From NCBI GenBank assembly GCA_009602725.1, contig WELB01000020.1, positions 548,956 to 578,727 on the forward strand: 29,772 nucleotides of DNA, read 5' to 3'. How positions within the stretch are numbered: the stretch's first letter is position 1; each line of letters starts with the position of its first letter. Source of the DNA: Spirogloea muscicola (Eukaryota; Streptophyta; Zygnematophyceae; Spirogloeales; Spirogloeaceae). Positions 8,691-17,490 of the stretch are shown piece after piece. A model generated the notes under the pieces. The model had not been told where the DNA came from. It saw only the letters and a list, made by a program, of their open reading frames with translations, and made no database searches. The position numbers were made by a program, and so were the translations under genes.

Positions 8691-9121
8691 GACTAGACTC
8701 TGAAGTGGCCTGGTACAGACCTCAATGGAAGAATTCAGGTACCACAAGGATCATCTCACCTCTATTGAAGGGGTGGAGATCGAATAAAATATCAGCTAAT
8801 ACTAGTATCGTGATTGTGGATTCAGCTAAACATGAACCAGTAACTCCAGAGAAGCTTTTCTCCGCAGAAGAGAAGGACGTTCCTACAGACCAGAAGGCCA
8901 TCGATGAGCTTGCAGAGGCGGAGGAGACATTCACCGATCTTCAGAAGGATGAGACTGAAAATTCTGCAGAACTTCATCAACAGGATAACAAGGGTAAAGG
9001 GCCACAGGACGATGTGCCTATTGTACCAGAACCCAACAAAGTTCGGGACATGGTGGTGTATGGGCAAGCCCATGGTGAGTCATCACAGTCTTCGGTGCGT
9101 GCCAAGAGGCTTTGCAGATGA
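8657..9121 (+). pseudogene. Protease-methyltransferase linker
   Basis: The start reads IPLGFGLDSEVAWYRPQW and continues with a SPLLKGWR stretch, parallel to IPSGFGIEYYTEVAWYRPEW and LPLLKRWR in the minus copy. After that it is acidic and low in complexity (many E, D, Q), ending in a KGKGPQDDVP-like motif (KGKGILQEDVP in the other copy). It is probably a flexible spacer before the methyltransferase. A frameshift near 9115 separates it from the next domain. Confidence 0.65.
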
Positions 9122-10499
9122 TTGCCCTTGATCCAGACCAGGCCAATCAGCAGGCAGGCCGCATACGTCCCGCGCCCAACATGGGTATACCGCGCACCTA
9201 CATGGAAGAATTGCAGGTTGCCAAGAACCATGAGTTGGTCAAGGCGTCACGTCTGTGTTTTCCCGTGGTAGGCGACATGCGAGCTGAAGAAGCGTGGACC
9301 GAAGACACCCTGACAGCACAGCCCCCAACAGTACACTCAAATGCTGGCAGCGAGGTTGTGGATCGGCTGGGGGTATCCGACCACGGTGTCATTGACTGGA
9401 GTTTGCCTCCGGAGGGCATTGTGTTATTGGAGTTGCTTGGCGGCACCGCAAATGGTTTGAAAGCAGCATGACAAAGCCACATCACGGTGGCTAGATATTT
9501 CTACATTGACATCGATGATGAAGCTCGTCAAACTGCGCAACACCACATCGACTATCTGCTCCGCCAATATCCAATTTTGCTCCAACCATCAACGTTTGCG
9601 CAGTGGGATACCTTGCTCCCACAAGACATTACGAAGGCCGCACCGCCAGGAATGTTGCGCCGTCTTCCTTCAGTTGATCTTATTGTGGCAGGTTTCCCCT
9701 GCCAGGTCTTCAGTGCCATTGGCAAAGGTCTGGGATTTGCTCAAAATGACACGGCTCCTTTCCAGCCCATGGTGAAGTTTATGCATGCGGTGCAGGCAAG
9801 ACAGACCCGACCAGTAATTTATATTAATGAAAATGTTGAATCTCGGGAAAATCAACCGACGGCGCGATTTGGTTTTGCGACAATTTGCGACATCCTTGGA
9901 CCTCAGACAATATTAGATGTAGCCTTTGTTGGTTCGCTTGCAGACCGCAGGCAGGTTCACTGGACGAACTTGGCACCGGCAAAGATGATGCAGATCTGCA
10001 TCAACAACCAATACCGGCCTCTTGGATTACATGCTTACATGGCGCTAGATGCTGGAAGAGAGGTCATGCCAGTGTACGGGTCCAAGCTAGAGCACCACTT
10101 CAATCAGCCAGATCAGAACGCGTCACCTTTCCAACTCTTATGGTGACGGTGGACTCCGAGGGTTTCAGATCGCACTATAACAGGAAAGGACCAGGCATGG
10201 TTAGGTTGAAGGGTACCAACATCTTCCAGGAACCCAATTCTCGTGAGAGGGAGAGAGCCATGGATATGAACCCGGGGAAATTACTCTACTCCATCACTCT
10301 TTTAGAAGCCCTGTCACTAACTGGGCAGGCATTCGATGCGAATTCCATGTCTTGGATATTTAGCGTCACGAATGCCATTCAGGCTAAGAGGAAGGTCAAA
10401 CAACAGCTTTACAACAATGATCCTAAGAGCGTTTCATCTTTAGACATCAGTCTTCTGAAATTGTTTGATCCTGTTGTTGATAACAATGAGGACTTCTGA
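9112..10499 (+). pseudogene. C5-cytosine DNA methyltransferase domain within the retrotransposon
   Basis: The family transfers methyl from S-adenosylmethionine to cytosine C5 through a covalent Cys intermediate. Motif I (SAM binding) is LLELLGGTANG at 9424-9456. Motif II is YFYIDIDDEA near 9496-9525. Motif IV is DLIVAGFPCQVFSAIGKG at about 9676-9729, with the catalytic Cys codon at 9700-9702. Motif VI is INENVES with E-N-V at 9829-9837, and motif VIII is RRQVHWTNL near 9946. Motifs IX/X are probably RERERAMDM (10242-10268) and SLTGQAFDANSMSWIF (about 10315-10362). An in-frame TGA at 9469-9471 separates motifs I and II, where the second copy (12890-13361) has Met. A -1 frame change lies near 10110-10140. 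The N-terminal 100 residues match the 12960-13200 copy but no known domain. The DNMT subclass cannot be assigned without a tree. Confidence 0.88.
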
Positions 10500-10649
10500 C
10501 AATCACAGCCTATCAGGCAAGTTTGCTGATCTTTAACTGGGTACCAGTGGCAGCTTGGTCCTGATCTGTCTGCAGAAAAGAGTTCCTGTATGATTAGGTT
10601 GTCGAATGATAACCTTACCTCTTTTGCTTTCTCATCGGCTGATTCGAGT

Positions 10650-10679
10650 ACATGTGTACAACATGGGTTGTACACATGT
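10650..10679. repeat. Perfect inverted repeat, 13-bp arms
   Basis: ACATGTGTACAAC (10650-10662), a 4-base spacer, then its exact reverse complement (10667-10679). It lies at the start of the RT frame, between the methyltransferase and the first RT motif, in either DNA or RNA form able to make a strong hairpin. Confidence 0.95.
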
Positions 10680-11494
10680 TGGTTGGTTCCAAGTTTCGAA
10701 TTCAGCTTATAGATGAACGTCCGACTTTCAGTCAACGGTATGCATTATCTAAGGTTGAAAATGATTTTATAGATGACAACCGCCAAGAATTGTTAGCCAT
10801 TGGTTTGATACAATCATCCAACAGTTCGTTTGCTGCCCCCACAATTTTCCCAGCCAAGAAATGAATTTGGCAATTACACAGATAGGAGAATTTGTGGTGA
10901 TTATCGTCAACTCAATTTGTCCACACCTCTCGATCAATATCCTATGCCCACCCCCGATGAGATTTTTGCCTGTGTGGGAGACAGCAAGATCTTTTCAGCG
11001 CTAGATCTTAGGCAAGGATATAACCAAATCGATCTTGAGCCTGGAGACGGGCATAAGACCGCTTTCTGGGGGGCCCGTGAAGGTGCTGGAGTTCTTTATG
11101 AATGGTTAAATATGCCATTCGGTCTCAACAAAGTGGCTCCCATCATGTTTCAGCGTGTCATGGACATGGTTTGAGACACGTTCCATTTGCACGGTTTTAC
11201 ATCGACGACATATTAGTGATCAGTGAGAATTTTGCAGGACCCTTGAATCATGTTGCAGTTGTGCTTGAGCCCATACAGCAGGCTGGACTCAGATGTCACC
11301 CAGGAAAATGCCGTTTTGGCTTGTCTGAAGCAACCTATTTGGGTCACCAGATTTCAGACAAGGGTCTGTCCCCACAAGCTGCCAAAGTGCAAGCTGTTCT
11401 TGACATTCCTCCGCCAACCAAACTTACATCGTTGCGATCTTTCCTTTGCTTGGCTAGTTGTGATCGAAAATTCATCATTCAGTTCCATCGCTAG
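10652..11494 (+). pseudogene. Reverse transcriptase domain (Ty3/gypsy type)
   Basis: This is the RNA-dependent DNA polymerase of the element. Successive motifs are RYALSKVENDFIDDNRQELL and GLIQSSNSSFAAPTIF (N-terminal region), RICGDYRQLNLST, FSALDLRQGYNQIDLEPGD with the first catalytic Asp, KTAFWG, MPFGLNKVAPIMFQRVMDM, and the YIDD box (11198-11209) in FYIDDILVIS. CHPGKCRFG, YLGHQIS and GLSPQAAKVQAVLDIPPP then lead into the connection. The frame changes at about 10860 (one extra base after AAGAAA) and about 11172 (one base short in a T run before GAGACAC), and it stops at 11492. All motifs are typical of gypsy RTs; the reading breaks make the copy inactive. Confidence 0.9.
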
Positions 11495-11559
11495 GCCTCT
11501 GAATGATTTGCTCAAGAAAGTTGCCACTGGCAGTGGACTACTTCTCGTCACCAAGCATT

Positions 11560-11899
11560 CACCTCAAACAGGCTCTCACTCAAGCTCCAGTTCTGCGACA
11601 TCCCGACTATACCAAACAATTGTAATCAATTGTAATTGCATACAGATTGGAGCAAAGTGGGGATGGGTGCTGTTTTGACTCAGCATGATGAGGACAACCA
11701 TCAATATATTATCGCTTGTGCGAGTTGCAGTAACAACTCTGCACAGCAAAATTATTCTGCATATCATGGGGAACTTTTGGCTGCAATGTGGGCCATCACA
11801 CATTTCCGACCGTACCTACATGGTCGCTCGTTTCAATTGATTACTGATCATCAGCCTTTACAATGGTTGTTAACAACTGATAAACTCACAGAAAGCTAG
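11560..11899 (+). pseudogene. RNase H domain
   Basis: This domain degrades the RNA of the RNA-DNA hybrid. It shows TDWSKVGMGAVLTQHDED (first catalytic Asp in T-D), QQNYSAYHGELLAAMWAI with the catalytic Glu in G-E-L-L-A, and LITDHQPLQWLL with the third Asp. This is the standard gypsy pattern except for Trp in place of the usual Ala/Ser after TD. The frame ends at a TAG near 11897 and resumes in the integrase frame (QLQEYDFIFIYRPG, then DADALSR), the normal RNase H-integrase connection. Confidence 0.85.
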
Positions 11900-11904
11900 C
11901 ACGC

Positions 11905-12870
11905 TTGGCTCTTCAACTACAAGAGTATGATTTCATATTTATTTATCGTCCTGGTCTTCAAATGATGGATGCTGATGCTCTCAGTCGAAACCCAACTTCC
12001 GATGCTATTTCCGAACAATTTGCTCACATGATCATTTGTCATGAACCCATGTTTCACTGTCGATTGGCGAATGCTCTTACGACCTCTACACATGCTGATC
12101 ATTCAGTAGGCGCTCTTGAAGTGTCTAATGATGACTTCTGTTTCAAAGACGTCTGGTCGGATGCACCAGTTCTCCAATACCTACAAACTGGCACATATCC
12201 TGTTGGCTCCACTACCATGCAGAAGGATCGGGTTAAACACCGAGCCCGTCGTCATGTAAGGAAGGATACTCAGCTCATCAAATCTGATGTTGAATACGGA
12301 AATCGAATTGTTCCACCTTTAGCGGTGCGACACCAATTAATGTATGAAATCCATACATCACTTGGACACAACGGAATTAAGAAAAGCATCAGTTTGTTGG
12401 TCACTAAGTGTTGGTGGTCTGGTCTCACAGACACGGTAAAACACGTTCTATCTCAATACGAGGAATGTGATAGAATTCGAAACACATTCTCGTTGAAGTC
12501 ACCTCAACTACATCCTCTGCCCATCCAAGGACTGTTCTATCGGTGGAGTTTGGACTTAGCTGGTCCCCTAAGAAGGGGTAAGGAACGCCCTTATGTACTT
12601 GTCATGATTGAGCACTTCTCCAAATGGGTGAAAGTGTTCATCATTCCTAGCAAGTCCAGCATACATGTCAAAGAAGCTTTCGTGGAACAGGTGTTGTCAC
12701 GATCCGGGGCTTTCGCCGAAGTGCTCACTGACCAAGGCACTGAATCTCAGGGAGACTTACAACGTCTTTCAGACCAAACGTTTATTTACCATCGTCTTAC
12801 CTCACGCGATCATCCACAAGCTCATGGTTTCGCGGAACGTACTGTCCAAACGATCAAACGTGTACCCTAA
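11905..12870 (+). pseudogene. Integrase (zinc-binding and DDE core), C-terminally truncated
   Basis: Integrase joins element DNA to the host genome. The first 30 residues complete RNase H (YRPGLQMMDADALSRNP). The HHCC zinc finger has both His (HTSLGHNG), but the first Cys is Tyr (SQYEECDR), so the finger is probably defective. The DDE core has Asp in WSLDLAGPL (about 12550), Asp in LTDQGTES (about 12725) and Glu in HPQAHGFAERTVQ (about 12830). The frame stops at 12868-12870, shortly after the catalytic Glu, so the C-terminal domain is missing. The methyltransferase fragment of a second copy begins about 20 bp later. Confidence 0.88.
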
Positions 12871-12889
12871 CCAAATATGCTCTCCGCAA

Positions 12890-13361
12890 AGGTACGGAAT
12901 TTGCATCCACTTCATCAGGCCAGTCCGCACCCCAACAGCCCATCAGGACTTACACCCCGATGCCCAGTGTGGGCTTGACACCGCCACAGCTACAGCATCT
13001 TGAAGTGGAGAAGCACTGGGAGCGCATCAAGGCTGCCCGTAGATATTTTCCTGTGGTTGCTCATTTCCATGCGGCGGAAGCTTGGACAGCAGACACTCTG
13101 ACATCTCATATTCCGCCGCTGGTTTCCAACACGGGGACGGAGGTGGTTGAAGACATGGGTATCTTTTACAATGGTGTCATCAACTGGACTCTACCTCCTG
13201 CTGGGATTGTGCTGGTCGAAGTCTTTGGTGGCACTGCTAACGGCTTTCGAGCCGCTATGCAAAGCCATATCAAAGTGGCATGCTACATCCACGTCGACAA
13301 CGACCCTCAGGCACAAGAGGCTGCTGTCCAAGCTTCCGCCGCATGGAAATGAGCAACCACT
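12890..13361 (+). pseudogene. Second DNA methyltransferase fragment (N-terminus to motif II)
   Basis: The fragment parallels 9112-9540. It has KAARRYFPVVAHFHAAEAWT (KASRLCFPVV and AEEAWT in the first copy), TLTSHIPPLVSNTGTEVVED, INWTLPPAGIVLVEVFGG with motif I F-G-G-T-A-N-G-F, then AMQSHIKVACYIHVDNDPQA (motif II). No stop lies between motifs I and II here, unlike the first copy. The frame is cut at about 13351, where sequence turns back into the reverse complement of 12890-13040. The catalytic PCQ motif is not included. Confidence 0.82.
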
Positions 13362-13515
13362 GGAAAATATCTACGGGCAGCCTTGATGCGCTCCCAGTGC
13401 TTCTCCACTTCAAGATGCTGTAGCTGTGGCGGTGTCATGCCCACATTGGGCATCGGAGTGTAAGTCCTGATGGGCTGTTGGGGTTCGGACTGGCCTGATG
13501 AAGTGGATGCAAACT
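12890..13515. repeat. Inverted repeat with about 150-bp arms inside the methyltransferase region
   Basis: Left arm about 12890-13040 and right arm about 13365-13515 are reverse complements with only a few mismatches. Shared blocks include GCATCCACTTCATCAGGCC, CAACAGCCCATCAGGACTTA, GCCACAGCTACAGCATCTTG and GCGCATCAAGGCTGCCCGTA. The intervening 325 bp holds motifs I and II on the plus strand. It marks the join of two family members in opposite orientation. Confidence 0.93.
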
Positions 13516-13900
13516 CCGCTTTGTAGTTGAGTTCAGCACCATAAGTGGAAGTACTGCAGGAGGCACGATTGGTGATTGGACTGGAGGAGGCACCAAAACT
13601 GGTGGGGTCCCGTCTGCCCTTCTGGGAACATCTTCCTGCAATATGCCCTTGCCCTTGTCTGCATTGGGAGAATGAACTTCATCAATAGCGGTTTCACTGG
13701 ATTGCGAAGACGAGCTACTGTCGACCTGACCAGTATGTACTGGAAGATTAGTAAATCTCCATCTCTTAAGCAGAGGCAATGTCACTCTATTTGTGCCAGA
13801 CGACCTCCATTCTGGTCTATACCAAGCCACTTCAGTATAATATTCAATGCCAAATCCCGATGGAATTAGGAACTCGGTGCCGAGCAATACATCATATGTA
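13435..13900 (-). pseudogene. Protease-methyltransferase linker, second copy
   Basis: Begins FLIPSGFGIEYYTEVAWYRP and has a LPLLKRWRF motif, as in the plus copy. It then becomes Ser/Glu-rich, reaches KGKGILQEDVP, and ends in a Pro/Val-rich tract before the ADGTPPVLVPPP-type spacer. No known domain. Confidence 0.6.
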
Positions 13901-14211
13901 GTTGCTCTGGTAATCAAGCACACAGCTGAAAAGTACGTGCGTTGACGAGAGTCTTTAGCGTTCAAGGTAATGCGAAGGGGTTACTTGGTGACACCAACAA
14001 CACTGTCTAGGCCACCTGTGGCAGTTTTGATTCTGACCATACTGCCACCAATGTCGTCCTTGCTCAAATGCAGTTGTTTAGCAAAGCGATTACTGATTAG
14101 GACTGGCTGGGCACCTTGGTCCAAGAGGACCGCAGCCGGTGATGCTGAATGAGTATTCGTTGCCACGGTAATGACACCCTCGGTATTATTAACCATTGCC
14201 ACTGCAGCCAA
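13900..14211 (-). pseudogene. Aspartic protease domain with altered active site (DQG)
   Basis: It aligns with the plus-strand protease: VAMVNNTEGVITV (AMLDNSEGAIQV), VLLDQGAQPVLISNRFAKQL (VLLDTGAQPILIGSRFAKLL), and KTATGGLDSVVGVTK. The catalytic signature is D-Q-G at 14113-14121 where retropepsins have D-T/S-G, which predicts loss of activity. The frame is interrupted near 13970-13981 and continues as YFSAVCLITRATTYDVLLGT in the next frame. Confidence 0.78.
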
Positions 14212-14249
14212 TTGAGCAGTCCTCTCCTTCGGAGGTCTGCATGGGACAC

Positions 14250-15485
14250 ATTATCTGACCAGGTAAGTGCAGTCTTAGCTATTACGGGAGCAGCTGAAAT
14301 GGCCTCATGCCCAGTGGTTTCTAGTATGCTGCATTTGGTGATCAGATCAACCTTATGCTTCTCCGAAACACCAATGTCCTTCAAACTAAGGACTGAAACT
14401 GTATGCATTTTCTTCAAGAGTACATTATTAGACATCGCCGAAGTAGGAAGTGCCTGTGCGGGAACACTAGATTGAGACCCCACACGAGGAATAGCTTCAC
14501 TGCTTGGGACATCATTTACTCTGAAGCCGGCGGGATATCTTGCAGTGCCTGTTCTAGAGTTATGACGCAGCTCATGTAAACCTTGCTTGAGTGGGTCACG
14601 GGAAACACTTGGATTAGACATCACAACAGCGGCAGGGTGGTGGTTTAGGTTAGAAAGATACCCATCGTCAGTCTCACTTTCATCTTGGAAATAAGACGAT
14701 AGCGGTGGGTTATCCTCGTCCTCCTCGGAGTGACTGAACGGTGCATGGCAGCAGAAGACTGACCATCTAAGACTGGCCCTGCTTGTTTGACAGATCAAGT
14801 TCTCTAAGTAAGGTCTGCGATTTGTCTCTGCATCTGTTCGTATTTATCATCCCGATTACTGGTGGACGGCATCTTTCCTGCAGCCATTTTGTTTCTGAGA
14901 GCTGCAGGCATCTTGTCCTCGCCCAAAACTGGTGTTCTAGATGACCTTGTCTAGAACAATGTGAGCACATAGCACCAGCTCTTTGGTGTTGGCGAGTGCA
15001 ATCTTTTCTCACATGGCCAGCTTTCCCACATGCATTGCAAACAGGAACCGGACGGTTTGTATTTATAGGAGCTGCCACATGAGCCCTCTTCATACCTTCA
15101 GGTCATCTTCTGAGGAAACTTTGGATCCTGTCGCACTCCCGTTGCCTGCAAAACGTTCATCTACGCATTGTAAGGCGTAGTCGTCATTTTTCTTTCTCTA
15201 GCAGTATCTGGGAAACGTCTGCTAGATCGTAATCTTGTTTTTGTAACAGATGTCGCCGTTATGAGGAGCGTTCGGAGCTGATTCATGGATTCCCGCCATT
15301 ATGCGTAAGAACTGAATGGCTAAATCCTTCTTACTGATGGTGGTCTGTGACTGCTCAATGACGTTTATGGAACCGTAATAACATATAGTGACCGATTCAC
15401 CCGGCTTGCGACAGAACTTCGTCAACTCCTGTTTATGGACCAGGGTATTGACTGGAAAGTATTCAGCAAGACGCCTACACAGGTG
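14250..15485 (-). pseudogene. Gag with CCHC zinc knuckles
   Basis: Gag is the capsid and nucleocapsid precursor. The capsid end shows RRLAEYFPVNTLVHKQEL, then FCRKPGESVTICYYGSINVI and KKDLAIQFLRIMAGI (15485-15222, minus strand). The nucleocapsid part has knuckle 1 CNACGKAGHVRKDC (about 15040-14999, complete C-x2-C-x4-H-x4-C) and knuckle 2 CSHCSRQGHLEHQF, where the last Cys is Phe. Downstream is a KYEQMQRQIADL helix (another frame, about 14850), an acidic SEEDEDNPP stretch, SRDPLKQGLHELRHNSRTG and KKMHTVSVLSLKDIGVSE, the pieces conserved in the plus copy. Frames switch near 15220, 14900 and 14770, so it is a pseudogene. Confidence 0.8.
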
Positions 15486-15720
15486 GTATTAACGTTCTTT
15501 GAATAGATTGTTTATCTTATTCCAAGTTCTCAATTGCCAACCACATCATCTGTTGGTTACTCCTATTCTGTTACTTTCTGTTCTGTTGTTTTCATTCGGT
15601 ATCAAAGTAGCTTTCAAACTCCTCGCAGACCTTTTAACCTCATTTCATCAAGTGCCCACCACGCGAGGCTGATTTGTTGCCTGCTTCTGTACTGATCTGA
15701 CTTCTCGACGTCATATAGCA
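15486..15720 (-). other. Putative 5' leader of the minus-strand element
   Basis: AT-richer non-coding sequence outside gag, with A-rich runs on the minus strand. Composition returns to GC-rich at about 15720, taken as the right end of the retroelement island. No terminal repeat partner was found. Confidence 0.35.
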
Positions 15721-15834
15721 GTCGATGCCCTGTGGCACGACACCCTTTCAAATTCATGCGCACCACGCGCCTTCTCTTCAGGAGCGCATGGGGTCACCCC
15801 TTGGCCCGGAAGCCCCCCTTCGAACATGCGTTCC

Positions 15835-16345
15835 GTCCATTCATTCTGGGCTAGCTTTTCACAGGTTACTAAGTAATTATGTTACCGGGAAAGCTTCGGG
15901 AAAGCGCTATCTGGCCCCTTCGGACCTTGTCAAATCTTTTGGGGCTGGCTGTTCACAGCCCTTGCCCCGTTTGGGAGAGCCCCTTTCCTTGTTCTCACAG
16001 GAAGGACTCATCCAGACTTCTCACAGCCCTCGCCCCATAGTAAGAGCTTACTCTTTTTCCATGGACTGGCATACTACATCCTTCGCTCACTTACTCATCG
16101 TTACTAAACTAAGTCATCCTCCCGGGCAAAGTCTAAGACATCGCTTTTGACCCCTTCGGACCTTGTCAAATTTTACCGGCTGGCTGTTCACAGCCCTTGC
16201 CCCCTTTGGGAGAGCCACTTCTCCCTACGCCAACCTGCGGAAGAAAGTGGCTCTCTCAGAGGGAAGAACAGTCTCTTTCCAGTCTCTACGGGCTGGCCCT
16301 TTACGGCCCTGGCCCCCTTCGGACGAGCTTGTACAATTTCTCACA
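15835..16345 (+). mobile_element. Cluster of LINE-tail hairpin modules
   Basis: At least two modules of the type CCTTCGGACCTTGTCAAAT, T-run, GGCTGGCTGTTCACAGCC, CTTGCCCC-TTTGGGAGAGCC occur at 15911-15986 and 16150-16224. A third, partial one is at 16282-16330. Between them is a CCATGGACTGGCATACTACATCC...ACTCA segment that is repeated at 20793-20835. Non-coding. Confidence 0.75.
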
Positions 16346-16639
16346 GCCATTGCCTTACTTTGGAAAGACCTGATTCTTTGCCTCTTGCATAACAGCGTGT
16401 TGGCCCAGCTTGGACCCCCTTTCCACTGTTTCACACTGTTTTGCAGAATGACTCTCAACTGTTTTGCAGAACGCAATGAAGTCACACGCATCTGAGGGGG
16501 GCTTCATTATGGCTTTCTTTTGTTATTAGGGCTTTCCTGCTATTCTTGGCTCATTCTTCTGGGATCTGCCAATCACAGTCATCGCTCTCTACTGGAAAAA
16601 TCATGTTCTCTTGTTTCTTGTTGGAGAGATTCTGGTAAA
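16346..16639. other. No recognised feature
   Basis: Contains a local direct repeat of CTGTTTTGCAGAA-like blocks (about 16437 and 16458). No gene could be supported. Confidence 0.45.
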
Positions 16640-17300
16640 TCTCTCCCAACTCTGGCAGCCGTGGGAACGCGGCGCGGCCATTGGCGGCTCTGACGCCGCC
16701 AGCAAAGAAGTTGCTGCAGATCGCGCTGGTGGCGCTTTTCATGTGCGGGCACTTGTCCATTCTCTTGACCTGGCCAGGCTTGTGCGGCGCGCTGTCCCGC
16801 CAGCAAGGTGAGTTGGCTGACTTCAACGCCGCTGGCTCGTGGGCCCAGGTATATTGCATGCGATTGTCCGTCTCCCTTCAGCGGTTCATGGCCCACGCCT
16901 TGCATCTGCGTGCTGGCCGTGCTCTCGCTGCAGCCTCTGGCTTTCGTCAGGGGGATTGTTTCCAAGGTCCCTTGCCTTCGCGGTTCACTTGCCCGCAAGC
17001 AGCGCTTTGGCTGCGGCCTCCGGCTTCCGTCAGGGCGACGTCTATCCGCCTGCTAGCTATTCCGATTTGCATCTCATCACTAGGAATTACTGAGAGTCCC
17101 CTTGCTGCCGTCTTAGCTCTTATACCTTGCTTTCTCCGCAATCCGGCTCCTTCAGTCCGTGTCCATTCCTGTGGGCTGGCCTCTCGCGGCCACCAGTCAA
17201 TCTGGCCGCGCTTTCTTCTTTCCAGCAGCTAGTCTGTCGGATCTGAGGCTCCTCACTCGTAGCTACTGAGGGTCCATCCTATGCCCGTTCTAACATAGGG
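16640..17300 (+). mobile_element. 5'-truncated LINE 3' end (rearranged)
   Basis: The coding part reads DFNAAGSWAQVYCMRLSVSL, then HALHLRAGRALAAASGFRQG at 16821-16958, as in the copies at 5241-5792 and 18087-18448. A second, partly duplicated stretch follows (SGFRQGD-like at about 17021), then a C-terminal tail S-D-L-H-L-I-T-R-N-Y-stop at about 17060-17092. A further tail (TAGTCTGTCGGATCTGAGG...TAGCTACTGA) lies at 17229-17269 after a GGGCTGGCCTC hairpin module at 17170. The upstream 16640-16800 region is a diverged FVPLAVDVHG-type stretch in broken frame. Several insertions are probably stacked here. Confidence 0.7.
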
Positions 17301-17302
17301 CT

Positions 17303-17490
17303 TCAGAAGAATTGCGCTCCCATAGAGGGGCTGTCAATGCCAGCCCAGAAAAGAATGCACAATATCCAAAGGCCACAAGTAAGGTGCCGAAAATAATAAA
17401 CTACACAACTAGACAGACACGAGATGATGCAGATGGAAGCGCAGTACCCACGAGTGAGCAACAGCAAGTCAGAGTAAGTCGAAGCTGGGA
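17303..17490 (-). mobile_element. LINE 3' tail, minus strand
   Basis: Read on the minus strand, this is a C-terminus Y-S-D-L-L-L-L-T-R-G-Y (about 17484-17449), a UTR with ACTTGTGGCCTTTGGATATTG, then a hairpin GGGCTGGC/GCCCC-type stem and CTATGGGAGCGCAA. It matches 17880-18060 (minus) and 2178-2370 (plus) segment by segment. Confidence 0.7.

Larger units (their letters stand above)
7229..12889 (+). mobile_element. Ty3/gypsy-like retrotransposon carrying a DNA methyltransferase (decayed)
   Basis: The order on the plus strand is gag remnant (7669-8300), aspartic protease (8330-8690), linker (8657-9121), C5-cytosine DNA methyltransferase (9112-10499), reverse transcriptase (about 10650-11494), RNase H (about 11560-11899) and integrase (11905-12870). 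The RT-RH-IN order is that of Ty3/gypsy (Metaviridae) elements. The methyltransferase sits between protease and RT as an extra domain. Frames shift or stop near 8680, 9115, 9470, 10130, 10860, 11172 and 11900, so this copy is inactive. Integrase ends at a stop soon after its catalytic Glu. No terminal repeats pairing the two ends were found. A related gag-protease copy lies on the minus strand at 13365-15485. Confidence 0.9.
13365..15485 (-). mobile_element. Second copy of the retrotransposon family, gag-protease-linker-DNMT start
   Basis: Read right to left: gag (15485-14250 region), protease (14211-13900), linker (about 13900-13520), then the first residues of the methyltransferase, ending at about 13365 in the inverted-repeat junction. 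Parts align with the plus-strand copy domain by domain. RT, RNase H and integrase are absent. Several frame breaks make it inactive. Confidence 0.85.

Noticed and set aside
14233-15180. Plus-strand frames over the minus-strand gag region
   Set aside because: Shadows of the gag/protease coding on the other strand, which has zinc knuckles and matches the plus-strand element.
15597-15611. GGTATCAAAG resembling an initiator-Met tRNA primer-binding site
   Set aside because: It lies on the plus strand, opposite to the gag orientation of the neighbouring element, and no LTR end precedes it.
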